Below, one piece after another: positions 10,271 to 18,814 of a DNA stretch of 64,000 bases. The stretch is from Acidimicrobiia bacterium (GTDB lineage Bacteria > Actinomycetota > Acidimicrobiia > Spongiisociales > Spongiisociaceae). A program made the translations under genes and the position numbers. The notes below the pieces were generated by a model, which was not told where the DNA came from, made no database searches, and saw only the letters and a list, made by a program, of their open reading frames with translations. How positions within the stretch are numbered: position 1 is the stretch's first letter; each line of letters begins with the position of its first letter. The stretch lies in NCBI GenBank assembly GCA_021296345.1, contig JAGWAN010000003.1, forward strand, positions 1-64,000. Direction: 5' to 3'.

Positions 10271-11344
10271 TTAGGCCCCTTCCAGCATGGCAAGAGCGTC
10301 CGTGGCGGTGACCTGGCGGTCGTAGTCGAGCGGTCCCTGACCGTTCGAGGGGGCGGCGAACCCGATCCGGACGGTTGACACCAACGCATTCAGCAGGGAC
10401 CTCAGCCCGGGGGGCAGAGGGAAGTACTCGTCCTCCTCCGTAACCCGGTAGAGGCTCCATCCTTCGACCGGATCAAGGTGATCGAGCACCTCCTGGACCA
10501 GGTGGTCGGGAGCCGATGCACCCGCCGTTATGCCCACCACATCCGCAGTCTCCAACCATTCGGGTCGGATCGAGTCCGCTGAATCGATCCGGTAAGCGGC
10601 GGTTTGCATGCGGGCGGTCCGGACCAGGGCATTGGTGTTCGAGGAGTTATCGGAACCCACCACCAGGATCAGATCACATTCGGCACTCATCTGGAGTACC
10701 GCATCCTGGCGGTTGGTGGTGGCATAACAGAGATCGCTCTTGCGAGAGGTTTCCAGATTCTGGTAGCGCCCGGAGGCCTCGGCCCTGATCGCCTCCCACT
10801 CGTGCATCCCGAGGGTGGTCTGGGCGAACAGTGCCACCTTCCGGGGATCGCTGGGCCTGAACCCGGCCAGCCCTGTCTCCGGTTCGACCAGAGTGATGTT
10901 CGAAGGCGCCCGTGCCACGGTGCCAAGCGCCTCATCGTGACCTTCGTGGCCTACGAAGATTATGTCGAACCCCTTCGCAGCCCGCCGCTTGACCTCATGA
11001 TGAACCTTGGCCACCAGCGGGCACACCGCGTCGATGACGATCCCGGCCCGTTTCTCCCCGTCCTTCACCACTTGGGGGGCGGAGCCATGGGCCGACAGCA
11101 TCACGGGAGCGCCTTCCGGCACCTCGTCGACCGAATCCACGAACACCACCCCGGCGCGTTCAAAGGAGTCCACCACGAACCGGTTATGGACGATCTCGTG
11201 GTAGCAGTAGACCGGAGTGTCGAATATCTGGACCATCCAGACCAGCGCCTTGACTGCCATGTACACCCCGGCGCAGTATCCGTTCGGCTCGGCGAGATAC
11301 ACACGTCTGGGACGGTGGGTGGGCAGGAGGGCGGTCTCAGGCAT
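10271..11344 (-). CDS. ispH: 4-hydroxy-3-methylbut-2-enyl diphosphate reductase
   Basis: Last enzyme of the methylerythritol phosphate pathway, an iron-sulfur enzyme producing IPP and DMAPP. Three cluster cysteines sit in the expected contexts: NGYCAGVYMAV near residue 24, DAVCPLVAKVH near 110 and SDLCYATTNRQDAV near 210. Substrate-binding histidines are present in HEIVHNRFVVDS and LSAHGSAP, and TTLGMHEW and GSDNSSNT are also recognisable. At 357 residues it has a short C-terminal extension of about 40 residues compared with many homologues. It supplies precursors for the polyprenyl and squalene genes that lie upstream on the same strand, although an unrelated ABC ATPase sits between them. 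Confidence 0.95.
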   Translation of the reverse strand: MPETALLPTHRPRRVYLAEPNGYCAGVYMAVKALVWMVQIFDTPVYCYHEIVHNRFVVDSFERAGVVFVDSVDEVPEGAPVMLSAHGSAPQVVKDGEKRAGIVIDAVCPLVAKVHHEVKRRAAKGFDIIFVGHEGHDEALGTVARAPSNITLVEPETGLAGFRPSDPRKVALFAQTTLGMHEWEAIRAEASGRYQNLETSRKSDLCYATTNRQDAVLQMSAECDLILVVGSDNSSNTNALVRTARMQTAAYRIDSADSIRPEWLETADVVGITAGASAPDHLVQEVLDHLDPVEGWSLYRVTEEDEYFPLPPGLRSLLNALVSTVRIGFAAPSNGQGPLDYDRQVTATDALAMLEGA

Positions 11345-11474
11345 CTTGGGAATTGTACCCCCCCAAAGAAAGGAACCGCCTGCCGCTGCGGGCCGGTGGC
11401 GCCCCGGCGGGATGGTGAGATGGATGTGCCGCTCTACGCCGACGGCTCACACCCGTAGCTCGCGGGTCACCTCG

Positions 11475-12497
11475 TCAGGTACGGGTACCGGCTGTGAAGG
11501 CAGCCGCTCCGGGGCCGGCATAGGACACGGATACCCGGTCGCCGGGTACGAAGTCGGGTGCGGCAATCACCCGGGCCACCAGTTTCGTCCCGTTGAGAGC
11601 CAACTCGTAGGTCGTGTCGTGCCCGTAGAACTCGACTGAGGAGACCACACCCTGGTCCCCCCGGCCCACCGCCAGGTACTCGGGACGTACGACCACCCGG
11701 CACGGTCCCTTCACGGGGTCGGCCAGGGGAACGTCGCCGACTGCGGTAGACACGTGCCCGTTGGTCGCCACGCCGCCCAACACGTTGGCCTCACCTACGA
11801 AGGTCGCCACCCACGCGGAGGCGGGGTGCTGGTACACATCGGCCGGGCGGCCTACCTGCTCGATCTGGCCCTCACGCATCACGGCCACCCGGTCGCCCAC
11901 CACGAATGACTCCTCCTGGTCATGGGTGACGAAGATGGAGGTCATCCTCACGTCGCGCATCAGCGCCGCCACATCGGCCCGGATCCTGGTGCGCAGGCCG
12001 GTATCGAGGTTCGAGAACGGCTCGTCGAAGAGCAACACCCGGGGACGGGGAGCCAGAGCTCTGGCCACCGCCACTCGCTGCGCCTGCCCTCCCGACAATT
12101 CGTCGGGGTAGCGGTCCGCGAGATGCGACAGGCCGACCAGATCCAGTGTCTCGGATACCCGGCTGCGGTTGATTCCCGCCTTGCCCAACCCGAACGCGAC
12201 GTTCCTGGCCACCGTCATATGGGGGAACAGTGCCCAGTCCTGGAAGACCATCCCGATACGCCTCTGCTCCGGAGGGACGAACCGGGCCGGGCCGGTAAGG
12301 GTCCTGCCCTCGAGCGTGATGTCGCCCCGGTCGGGAACCTCCAGGCCGGCAAGGATGCGCAGCAGCGTCGTCTTCCCGCAGCCGCTCGGGCCGAGCAGGG
12401 CCAGCGACTCGCCCCGTTCGACCGCTATGTCCACGCCGGCCAGCGCGGAGACGCCATTGAAACGCTTGGAGATATCGATTGCCTGCAGATACGACAT
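11475..12497 (-). CDS. ABC transporter ATP-binding protein, Fe(III)/spermidine-type (FbpC-like)
   Basis: ATPase of the importer subfamily that includes FbpC, PotA and CysA. Walker A GPSGCGKTT is near residue 37, the signature LSGGQAQRVAVARAL near 135, Walker B VLLFDEPFSNLD near 155 and the switch His in VTHDQEE. The last 100 residues form a TOBE-type regulatory domain. No permease or binding protein lies next to it, so it is an orphan ATPase here and its partners must be encoded elsewhere. A DtxR/IdeR-like box upstream favours iron as the substrate. It lies between ispH and the squalene operon on the same strand, with gaps of 130 and 170 bases. Confidence 0.85.
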   Translation of the reverse strand: MSYLQAIDISKRFNGVSALAGVDIAVERGESLALLGPSGCGKTTLLRILAGLEVPDRGDITLEGRTLTGPARFVPPEQRRIGMVFQDWALFPHMTVARNVAFGLGKAGINRSRVSETLDLVGLSHLADRYPDELSGGQAQRVAVARALAPRPRVLLFDEPFSNLDTGLRTRIRADVAALMRDVRMTSIFVTHDQEESFVVGDRVAVMREGQIEQVGRPADVYQHPASAWVATFVGEANVLGGVATNGHVSTAVGDVPLADPVKGPCRVVVRPEYLAVGRGDQGVVSSVEFYGHDTTYELALNGTKLVARVIAAPDFVPGDRVSVSYAGPGAAAFTAGTRT

Positions 12498-12563
12498 ACG
12501 GGCTCCTCAAGGGGCCGTGCTACGAGCGGTTGATCATCCGCCTAACAGCTACCTGATCTATGA

Positions 12564-12584
12564 TGTTAGGGCAGCCTGACTCAT
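12564..12584 (-). promoter_or_regulatory. Possible DtxR/IdeR iron box
   Basis: The plus strand reads TTAGGGCAGCCTGAC, which matches the actinobacterial iron-box consensus TWAGGTWAGSCTWACCTWA at about two thirds of positions by eye. It lies about 70 bases upstream of the FbpC-like ATPase. A second partial match (CCTAACAGCTACCTGA) lies about 20 bases closer to the gene. Repression by an iron-sensing DtxR-family regulator would fit an iron importer ATPase. Confidence 0.38.
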
Positions 12585-12611
12585 CATACCGCGGCCCGGT
12601 GTGATCGCTCT

Positions 12612-12670
12612 AATCAACTAGTTGGTAGTTGGTGGTCGGTAGTTTGTTGGATTCCACTGACCACTGATCA
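12612..12670. repeat. Intergenic GTGG/TTGG-type repeat element, site 1
   Basis: The 3' flank of the polyprenyl synthase gene begins at its stop codon as TGATCAGTGGTCAGTGG on the minus strand, then continues into ACTACCGACCACCAACTACC. It is built from degenerate units of 6-8 bases (CAGTGG, TAGTTGG, GGTCGG). Similar tracts occur at 20558, 36274, 45438, 50430 and 52295. Confidence 0.5.
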
Positions 12671-13684
12671 GAAGTCCCTCTCAACCACGAATGCGGCGAG
12701 GTCCACCAGTTCCTCCGCTACCTGCGGGTCTATGTCCGCCCCCCTCAGGGCATCGGCCGCCCTCCGCATGCAATCGCGGGCCGCGGAGACCGTGGCATCC
12801 CGTCCGCCCGCTTCCTCGACGAGGGCGGCGGCGGCCTCGATCCCATCATCATCCAGTCGCTCCCGGGCGTACAGGTCGGCGAGCCTCTCTCCGGCCCTGG
12901 AGCCCGAAGCCAGCGCCACCGCCACCGGGATCGACTTCTTGCGCTCCCTGAGGTCGTTGCCGGCCGGCTTGCCCGTCACCGAGGGATCTCCCCAGATACC
13001 GAGCAGGTCGTCAATGGCCTGGAACCCCCGACCCAGCTCGAGTCCGAAGCTCCGGAGCCCGCCGACCGTCCCTTCGGAGGCACCGGCCAGGATGGCGCCC
13101 ACCGCAGCGGCATGAGCCAGCAGAGCGCCCGTCTTGAGCGAGACCATCTCCCAGCACAGGTCCACATCCACCGCCTCCGAGCGGTCGAACGACATATCCA
13201 TGTGCTGCCCGGCGATCATCGACGCAGTGGCTTCCGCCAGGTCGGCGGCCGCTACCACCCGCGGAGGCGTGGGCCGTTCCAGCAGCAGCTCGAGACCGAG
13301 CAGCATCATGGCATCCCCGGCGATGATGGCATCCCCGGCGCCGAAGGCCTTCCACACCGTGGCCCTGTGCCGGCGTTCGGGGTCGTTGTCGATGATGTCG
13401 TCGTGCACGAGCGAGAAGTTGTGGACGATCTCCACCGCGAGGGCCCCCGGGAGAGCGACTTCCGCCTCTGTGCCCACCGCTTCGGCCGACAGGAGGGCAA
13501 GCGTGGGCCGGATGCCCTTGCCGTGGCGAGGGTTCGGAAACGGAACACCCGCCGAGTCGATCCACCCGAAGTGGTAGCGGATCGGGAGAGCCAGGCTCGC
13601 CGGCAGCCGGCCCACCGTTTCGATCAGGGCAGGTTCGACCATGAGCCGGGTCCGCTCCAGCAACTCCGGAGTGGCGCGCCTCAC
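12668..13684 (-). CDS. Polyprenyl diphosphate synthase (trans-isoprenyl, GGPP/FPP type)
   Basis: Condenses IPP with an allylic diphosphate. The first aspartate-rich motif is in NFSLVHDDIIDND and the second in FQAIDDLLGIWGDP; GNDLRERKKSIPV is the conserved lysine region. The 338-residue length and the residues before the first motif are consistent with a farnesyl or geranylgeranyl synthase, but chain length cannot be set from sequence reading alone. Its start overlaps the stop of hpnE, making it the last gene of the hpnC-hpnD-hpnE-synthase run, so it probably feeds FPP to squalene synthesis. Confidence 0.9.
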   Translation of the reverse strand: MRRATPELLERTRLMVEPALIETVGRLPASLALPIRYHFGWIDSAGVPFPNPRHGKGIRPTLALLSAEAVGTEAEVALPGALAVEIVHNFSLVHDDIIDNDPERRHRATVWKAFGAGDAIIAGDAMMLLGLELLLERPTPPRVVAAADLAEATASMIAGQHMDMSFDRSEAVDVDLCWEMVSLKTGALLAHAAAVGAILAGASEGTVGGLRSFGLELGRGFQAIDDLLGIWGDPSVTGKPAGNDLRERKKSIPVAVALASGSRAGERLADLYARERLDDDGIEAAAALVEEAGGRDATVSAARDCMRRAADALRGADIDPQVAEELVDLAAFVVERDF

Positions 13685-15072
13685 GTCCTGGCTCCCTCAC
13701 CGGCCGCAGGAGCCGCCTCCCCTACGGGGCTCACACCCCGAAGGGCAAACCCCGCCGCACGGCGCCCGGCCTCCACCCCGCTGCGTACCGCCCCTTCCAT
13801 CGTCGCCGGCCATCCCGTGCGGGACCAGGCGCCGGCCAGGAAGACCCCGGGAATACCGCACCCGGTGCCGGCTCGGAAAGGATGGGTGCCCGGCCCTCCG
13901 CGGAAGGTCGCCCTCGGTTCCCTGGTGACCATCGACTCGGTCACGACCGCCCCGGCCGCATCCGGAAGCAGCCGCGCCATCTCCGCGACGAAGTGCTCCA
14001 CCAGCTCCGGCGCGCTCGCGCCGAGATGGGAATCTGCCGCTGACAGGGAAATCGCCAGGCACTGGCGGCCATCGTCCAGGCCGGCCGCTCCGGTCCGGTC
14101 GAACACGTACTGGATATCGCTCCCGACTGCAGCGAACATCGGTAGGTCGGTGATGGGGCGGTCATAGACCAGATGCACGTTCACGATCGGCGAGACCCCC
14201 AGCCGGTCCAGACGGTCCTGGAAAGGTACGGCACCGGATGGAAGCATCGAGCCGACCACATCATGCGGAACGGCCACGACCACCGAATCGGCTTCAATGC
14301 TCCGGCGGCGGACCGTTACCACCGGACGTTCCCCGGAACCGAATCGAACAGCTGACACCGGTGCCCGGGTCACCACCTCGGCCCCCCGAGCCTCCAGGGC
14401 GCGCCGGCCGGCGTCCCCGTGAAGCACCGAGAGCGGTACCGACGACCACCCGATGTCTGCGGACGCGGCGTCGGTCAGGAGCCCGGTGACGAACACCTTG
14501 GCAGCAAGCTTCAGGGACGCTTCCCTGGCCGCAACGTTCACCGTCGGGAGCACAACCAGGTCCCAGAATCGCTCCACGGCCTCAGCCGGCTGGCCACGGG
14601 CGGCCAGCCAGTCACCAAAAGACACCCTGTCAAGAGTCGGATCCTCCGGGTCGAGCCTTCGTAGGGCTCGTCCGGCAGCCAAAACCTTCAACCTGGCCCT
14701 CAAGCTGATATGGGGGTAAGCCAGGAGCGATGGAGCCAGATGGAGCGGCGCCGGACCGTAGGTGCGCCGGATCGTCCCTGGCTTCCCGCCGGGTCGCAGG
14801 ACGGGAATACTCAACCTCTTCTGGATGGTCACATCACCGAGCGAGCCGATCCTCTCCAGAAAATCCAGATAGGCAGTGCAGCACCGGAGGAAGACATGCT
14901 GGCCGTTGTCGAACCAGATCCCGTTTCGCTTGAAGGACCAGGTCGCGCCCCCCAGGCGGGGTCGCCGTTCCAGCAGGGTGACCGACGCTCCCCGGTCAGC
15001 GGCTTCCAGACCGGCGGCAAGACCGGCCAAGCCGCCACCCACCACTACCACCCGGGGGCGGCGGCTGTTCAC
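13681..15072 (-). CDS. hpnE: Hydroxysqualene dehydroxylase / squalene-associated FAD-dependent desaturase (HpnE)
   Basis: FAD enzyme that reduces hydroxysqualene to squalene in the bacterial HpnCDE route. The N-terminal dinucleotide-binding motif is VVVVGGGLAGLAAGLEAADRG (residues about 9-29), followed by LLERRPRLGGATWSF and DNGQHVF, typical of the phytoene-desaturase-like family. The C-terminus carries the second FAD contact (GVFLAGAWSRTGWPATMEGA). The ATG overlaps the hpnD stop and its own stop overlaps the polyprenyl synthase start. Alone it could be taken for a carotenoid desaturase; the two synthase-like neighbours make HpnE the better call. Confidence 0.9.
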   Translation of the reverse strand: MNSRRPRVVVVGGGLAGLAAGLEAADRGASVTLLERRPRLGGATWSFKRNGIWFDNGQHVFLRCCTAYLDFLERIGSLGDVTIQKRLSIPVLRPGGKPGTIRRTYGPAPLHLAPSLLAYPHISLRARLKVLAAGRALRRLDPEDPTLDRVSFGDWLAARGQPAEAVERFWDLVVLPTVNVAAREASLKLAAKVFVTGLLTDAASADIGWSSVPLSVLHGDAGRRALEARGAEVVTRAPVSAVRFGSGERPVVTVRRRSIEADSVVVAVPHDVVGSMLPSGAVPFQDRLDRLGVSPIVNVHLVYDRPITDLPMFAAVGSDIQYVFDRTGAAGLDDGRQCLAISLSAADSHLGASAPELVEHFVAEMARLLPDAAGAVVTESMVTREPRATFRGGPGTHPFRAGTGCGIPGVFLAGAWSRTGWPATMEGAVRSGVEAGRRAAGFALRGVSPVGEAAPAAGEGART

Positions 15073-15944
15073 GGCTGCAGGCCGGAGATGCTACGGACCG
15101 CTACGAGGCCCTTCTCCCAGGCCGGGAGGGTGACGCGCTCTGTCAGGGGAAGGGTCGGCTGGGAGCACATCCTCCGCAGGAGCCGCCGGTATATCCCCGC
15201 CATCGCGGCCGTGCAGGACCTGCTGCGGTGATCGAGATGCGCCAGCAGCGCAAGGCCGCTGTCGAACCAGACCGAAGCCTGACCCGCCACGTATTCGACC
15301 ATGGCGCCGACCCCCTCCGGCGGGGTCCACCGGCCCGGCGCTATCCCGAAGCGATCCCGATCCTGCTCGGGGAGGTAGATGCGTCCCATCCGGAGGTCCT
15401 CCGCGATGTCCCGCAGCATGTTGGTCAGCTGGAAAGCCACACCCAGGTCATCGGCCATCCGCGAAGCCTCGCTCTTCTCCACCGGGTGCGGCCGCCGCCC
15501 GCCTCGGGTTCCGAACACACCGAGCGAGAGGCGTCCCACGGACCCCGCCACCAGCCGGCAGTAACGGACCGTGTCTTCCATCGTGACATACTCCGCGCCT
15601 CGCACGTCCATCTCGCAACCCTCGACGATCTCGTGCAGTGCCCCGACCGGGATCGGGTAACGCGTCGCCGCATCGGCCATGGCCACCTGGACGGGGTCGT
15701 CCTGGTCTTCCACGTCTCCCGCGCGAAGGCTCTCTACCACCGTGTGGAGCCTGTCCAACTCCTCGAGTTTGCGGTCACCGGGCCAGCTTCCGTCGCCGAC
15801 GTCGTCGATGCGCCTGGCCATGGCATAGAGAGCGGCCATCGCTCGGCGTTTGGGAGGGGGGAGCAACCGGATGCCGTAGGCGAAGTTGCGGGCCGCCTCC
15901 CACGTAATCCGCTCGCATCTCTGGTATGCACGCTCGGGGGTCAC
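15069..15944 (-). CDS. hpnD: Presqualene diphosphate synthase (HpnD)
   Basis: Squalene/phytoene synthase family enzyme that joins two FPP molecules into presqualene diphosphate. Two aspartate-rich motifs are visible: MARRIDDVGD near residue 45 and NMLRDIAEDLRMGRIYLP near 175. The N-terminal pattern (YQRCERITWEAARNFAYGIRLLP) is that of HpnD/CrtB proteins. It overlaps hpnC and hpnE by 4 bases each. Phytoene synthase is the alternative reading, but the HpnC-HpnD-HpnE gene order strongly supports squalene. Confidence 0.9.
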   Translation of the reverse strand: MTPERAYQRCERITWEAARNFAYGIRLLPPPKRRAMAALYAMARRIDDVGDGSWPGDRKLEELDRLHTVVESLRAGDVEDQDDPVQVAMADAATRYPIPVGALHEIVEGCEMDVRGAEYVTMEDTVRYCRLVAGSVGRLSLGVFGTRGGRRPHPVEKSEASRMADDLGVAFQLTNMLRDIAEDLRMGRIYLPEQDRDRFGIAPGRWTPPEGVGAMVEYVAGQASVWFDSGLALLAHLDHRSRSCTAAMAGIYRRLLRRMCSQPTLPLTERVTLPAWEKGLVAVRSISGLQP

Positions 15945-16900
15945 GGATTTGCTCTCGCGTGGTCCCCCTGGCGTTGCCGGCCCAGGTAGACCGGGATGAA
16001 GCGACGGAGGATGCGTGATCGCCCGGCACGCCGGGTGCCACCCAACACCTCGAAGCCGGCCTTCTCGATGGCATCCAACCCTGCCAGCCCTCCAGCCACG
16101 AATCCGGATACCGCCAGGCGAGCGTACCCGGTCAGGGACCGGACGAGCGGAATGCCCTCCTCGACCAGCTCACGGGCGAATCCCGACTCGTAGGCCACGA
16201 GGGCCCGGAGACCGGTCCCGGCTTCGGGCGCCGAAAGGTCCTCGATCGTGCATCCGAACCTCGCCATGTCCTCGGCAGGCAGGTAGACGCGCCCCGCTTC
16301 GGCATCCTCGGCCACGTCTTGGAGGTGCTCCAGTATCTGGAGACCGCTGCAAACCGCGTCCGATGCCGCTAGCCGTTCCGGGGTGATCGACTCGAAGACC
16401 GCCAGCACCATGTAGCCGACCGGGTCCGCGGACAGAGCGCAGTAGTCGAGCAGTTCTGCTCGGGTCTCGTAGCGGTTCTTATGCTGGTCCTGGCGGTTGG
16501 CCGCCAGCAGCTTGTCGAAGGGCCGGCGCGGCAGGCCGAAACGATGGACCGTGGGCGCCAGCCGGCGAAACACCTGGTGGCCGGGAGAACCCGAGTAGAG
16601 AGCGTCCAGTTCCGAGTCGACCCAGTCCAGAGCCGCAGACCGGTCTCCAGGAAACTCGTCCCCCAAGTCGTCCACGAGCCGAGCGTAACCGTAGATGGCT
16701 TCGAGGTGAGACCGCACGTCTCCCGGGAGCAGGCGAAGCGCAACCGGGAAATTCTCCCCGCTTGCTTTGGCCATTACCGCATCGAGTTCCACATGCTGCC
16801 CGACTGCTCCGGATTCGGTGGAGAACGAGCGTGATCCCGCCGCTCCCGTCAGCGAACTCCGGTCGGTCGCCCTCTCAACAGACACCGCACCTCCCACCAC
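15941..16900 (-). CDS. hpnC: Hydroxysqualene synthase (HpnC)
   Basis: Second squalene/phytoene synthase paralogue, converting presqualene diphosphate to hydroxysqualene. ENFPVALRLLP (near residue 47) is the HpnC-type start of the catalytic domain. The metal-binding motifs are ARLVDDLGDE and HLQDVAEDAEAGRVYLP. The first 40 residues before MAKASGENFP are not conserved-looking, so the true start may be at that internal Met. First gene of the four-gene isoprenoid run; no squalene-hopene cyclase lies in the window, so the end product (hopanoid or other triterpenoid) cannot be stated. Confidence 0.9.
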   Translation of the reverse strand: MVGGAVSVERATDRSSLTGAAGSRSFSTESGAVGQHVELDAVMAKASGENFPVALRLLPGDVRSHLEAIYGYARLVDDLGDEFPGDRSAALDWVDSELDALYSGSPGHQVFRRLAPTVHRFGLPRRPFDKLLAANRQDQHKNRYETRAELLDYCALSADPVGYMVLAVFESITPERLAASDAVCSGLQILEHLQDVAEDAEAGRVYLPAEDMARFGCTIEDLSAPEAGTGLRALVAYESGFARELVEEGIPLVRSLTGYARLAVSGFVAGGLAGLDAIEKAGFEVLGGTRRAGRSRILRRFIPVYLGRQRQGDHARANP

Positions 16901-16948
16901 CAGCGAGCGCGACCATCGTTGGTCGATCCATCAGAACGATCACCTCCA

Positions 16949-16964
16949 GACTAGTGGTCTAGTC
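16949..16964. promoter_or_regulatory. Perfect 6-bp inverted repeat upstream of hpnC
   Basis: GACTAG-TGGT-CTAGTC lies 49 bases upstream of the annotated hpnC start, in the 147-base gap that must hold the operon promoter. An overlapping TGGT-CTAGTC-ACCA symmetry is also present. Size and placement fit a dimeric repressor operator (TetR or GntR type); no regulator gene is adjacent. Confidence 0.4.
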
Positions 16965-17047
16965 ACCAATCTCGACACAGCGACCGATCCCTCTCCTCGC
17001 GGAGATCAGAACCTCTCCAAGACTGCGGTGGGCTTCTCCGGCCGTCC

Positions 17048-17299
17048 TCAGGGCAGGGGCGACATGGTGTATCCGGCCTCGGTGACCGCAGCGACCATGC
17101 CTTCGGTGGAGGCAGCAGGCGTGACCGTGACCCGAGCTCGGCCCGAGGCCAGATCGACCTTGGCGCCATCCACGCCAGTCTGGTCGGTCAGTATCCCCTC
17201 GATCCTGGCCACGCAGGACCCGCATGTCATTCCCGTAATATCGAACTGGACCTCCCGGCCCCCGCCGTCGCGCGGGGATCGGTTCCTCTTCCATCTCAT
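17048..17299 (-). CDS. Heavy-metal-associated (HMA) domain protein, CopZ-like
   Basis: Small cytoplasmic metal chaperone-type protein of 83 residues. It is a single HMA domain with the metal-binding motif GMTCGSC (Cys about 26 and 29) in the usual context DITGMTCGSCVARIE, then a ferredoxin-like fold ending VTEAGYTMSP. The charged N-terminal 15 residues look non-conserved, and a GTG at the EVQFDITG stretch is a possible alternative start. Copper(I) is the common ligand in this family. No P-type ATPase or CsoR-type regulator is next to it, so its partner is not visible. Confidence 0.85.
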   Translation of the reverse strand: MRWKRNRSPRDGGGREVQFDITGMTCGSCVARIEGILTDQTGVDGAKVDLASGRARVTVTPAASTEGMVAAVTEAGYTMSPLP

Positions 17300-17339
17300 C
17301 CCTACCTCCCGTACCTCCGTCTACCTGAGACCGGCAGGA

Positions 17340-18785
17340 CTACCAGGCCAGGTATTTCTGCTCCAGGAACTCTTCCATACCATGGTGGCTGCCCTCGCGG
17401 CCCACGCCTGACTCCTTCACGCCACCGAAGGGCGCGGCCTCATCCGAGATGATGCCCCGGTTGAGCGCCACCATTCCCGACTCGATCGCCTCACCCACCC
17501 GGAAAGCCCGGTTCATGTCTCCCGTGTACACGTAGGAGATCAGACCGTGGATGGTGTCGTTAGCAGCCTCGATGACCTCCTCCTCAGAGTCGAAGGACAC
17601 CACCGGCGCCACCGGACCGAAAATCTCATGGCCGAGGATCGCTGCGTCGGGCGCGACCTCGGACAGCACGGTGGGCTGGTAGAAGTAGCCAGGACCATCC
17701 GGCGCCGCTCCACCGGTGCGGACCGAGGCGCGTTCTTCGACCGCTCCCGACACCAGGCTATCGATCTTCTCCACTGCAGAGGTGTTGATCATCGGGCCGA
17801 CATCGTTGGACCTGTCGATGCCGGGCCCCATGCGGAGGCCCGCCATCGCCTCGGTCAAGCGGTCGGTGAACCGTTGCGCCACACCCGACTGTACGTAGAA
17901 GCGGTTGGCTGCCACGCAGGTCTCGCCGGCGACGCGCATCTTGGCCAGAACGGCCCCCTGGACAGCGGCCTCTATGTCGGCATCGTCGAAAACCACGAAG
18001 GGAGCATTGCCACCCAACTCCATGCTGGTCCGGAGGATGCGACGCCCGGCCTTTTCCATCAGGATCCGACCGACTTCGGTGGAACCTGTGAAGGACAGCT
18101 TCCTCACACGCGGGTCTTCGAGCATGACATCCACCACTCCGGAGGAGCCCCGCGCCATCACCACGTTGACGGTTCCCGGAGGGGCGCCCGCCTCCGCCAG
18201 GATGTCCGCCACCGCCAAGGCCGAGAGTGGGGTGTCGGAGGCCGGCTTGAGGATGGTGGTGCATCCGGCCGCCAGAGCCGGACCGATCTTTCGGGTTGCC
18301 ATCGCCGACGGGAAGTTCCACGGGGTAACCATCAGGGAGATGCCGACCGGCTCGGGCAGCACGACGATCCGCTTATCGCCCCGCGGAGCAGTACGTATCT
18401 CGCCGGTGATTCGTACCGCCTCTTCCGAGAACCACCGGAAGAACTCGGCGCCGTAGCGAACCTCCCCTATGGCGTCGGTATAGGTCTTCCCGTTCTCGAG
18501 GATGATCAGCTCGGCCAGCTGTTCCTCCCGGTCGAGCATCAGCTCATAGGCCCGGCGAAGGATGTCCGAGCGCCGGCGCGGAGCGGTGGCCGCCCACCCG
18601 GGCGCTGCTTCGGCGGCGGCATCCACCGCTAGGCGCGCCTCCCCGACTCCCGCTGTCGAGACGGCCGCCAGCACCTGTTCGGTAGCAGGATCGATGACGT
18701 CCAACTCTCCAACCCCCTCTGTCCACTCGCCCCCGATCCGGAGCTTGGTCCTCGGACTCTGGAAAAGCTCGGTTACCGCCGTCAT
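17340..18785 (-). CDS. NAD(P)-dependent aldehyde dehydrogenase, succinate-semialdehyde type
   Basis: Oxidises an aldehyde, probably succinate semialdehyde, to the acid. Catalytic Glu is in SMELGGNAPFVVFDDAD and catalytic Cys in AGETCVAANRFYV; the cofactor-binding segment is VTPWNFPSAMATRKIGPALA and the C-terminal motif is GHEIFGPVAPV. The 481-residue length and FGGVKESGVGREGSHHGMEE end match GabD-like enzymes. The conserved Cys pair spacing and PWNFP are typical. The phosphohexomutase gene lies 29 bases upstream on the same strand, close enough for co-transcription but without an obvious metabolic link. Confidence 0.9.
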   Translation of the reverse strand: MTAVTELFQSPRTKLRIGGEWTEGVGELDVIDPATEQVLAAVSTAGVGEARLAVDAAAEAAPGWAATAPRRRSDILRRAYELMLDREEQLAELIILENGKTYTDAIGEVRYGAEFFRWFSEEAVRITGEIRTAPRGDKRIVVLPEPVGISLMVTPWNFPSAMATRKIGPALAAGCTTILKPASDTPLSALAVADILAEAGAPPGTVNVVMARGSSGVVDVMLEDPRVRKLSFTGSTEVGRILMEKAGRRILRTSMELGGNAPFVVFDDADIEAAVQGAVLAKMRVAGETCVAANRFYVQSGVAQRFTDRLTEAMAGLRMGPGIDRSNDVGPMINTSAVEKIDSLVSGAVEERASVRTGGAAPDGPGYFYQPTVLSEVAPDAAILGHEIFGPVAPVVSFDSEEEVIEAANDTIHGLISYVYTGDMNRAFRVGEAIESGMVALNRGIISDEAAPFGGVKESGVGREGSHHGMEEFLEQKYLAW

Positions 18786-18814
18786 CTTGTTTCCTCCCGG
18801 AACGTGTTGCGTAT

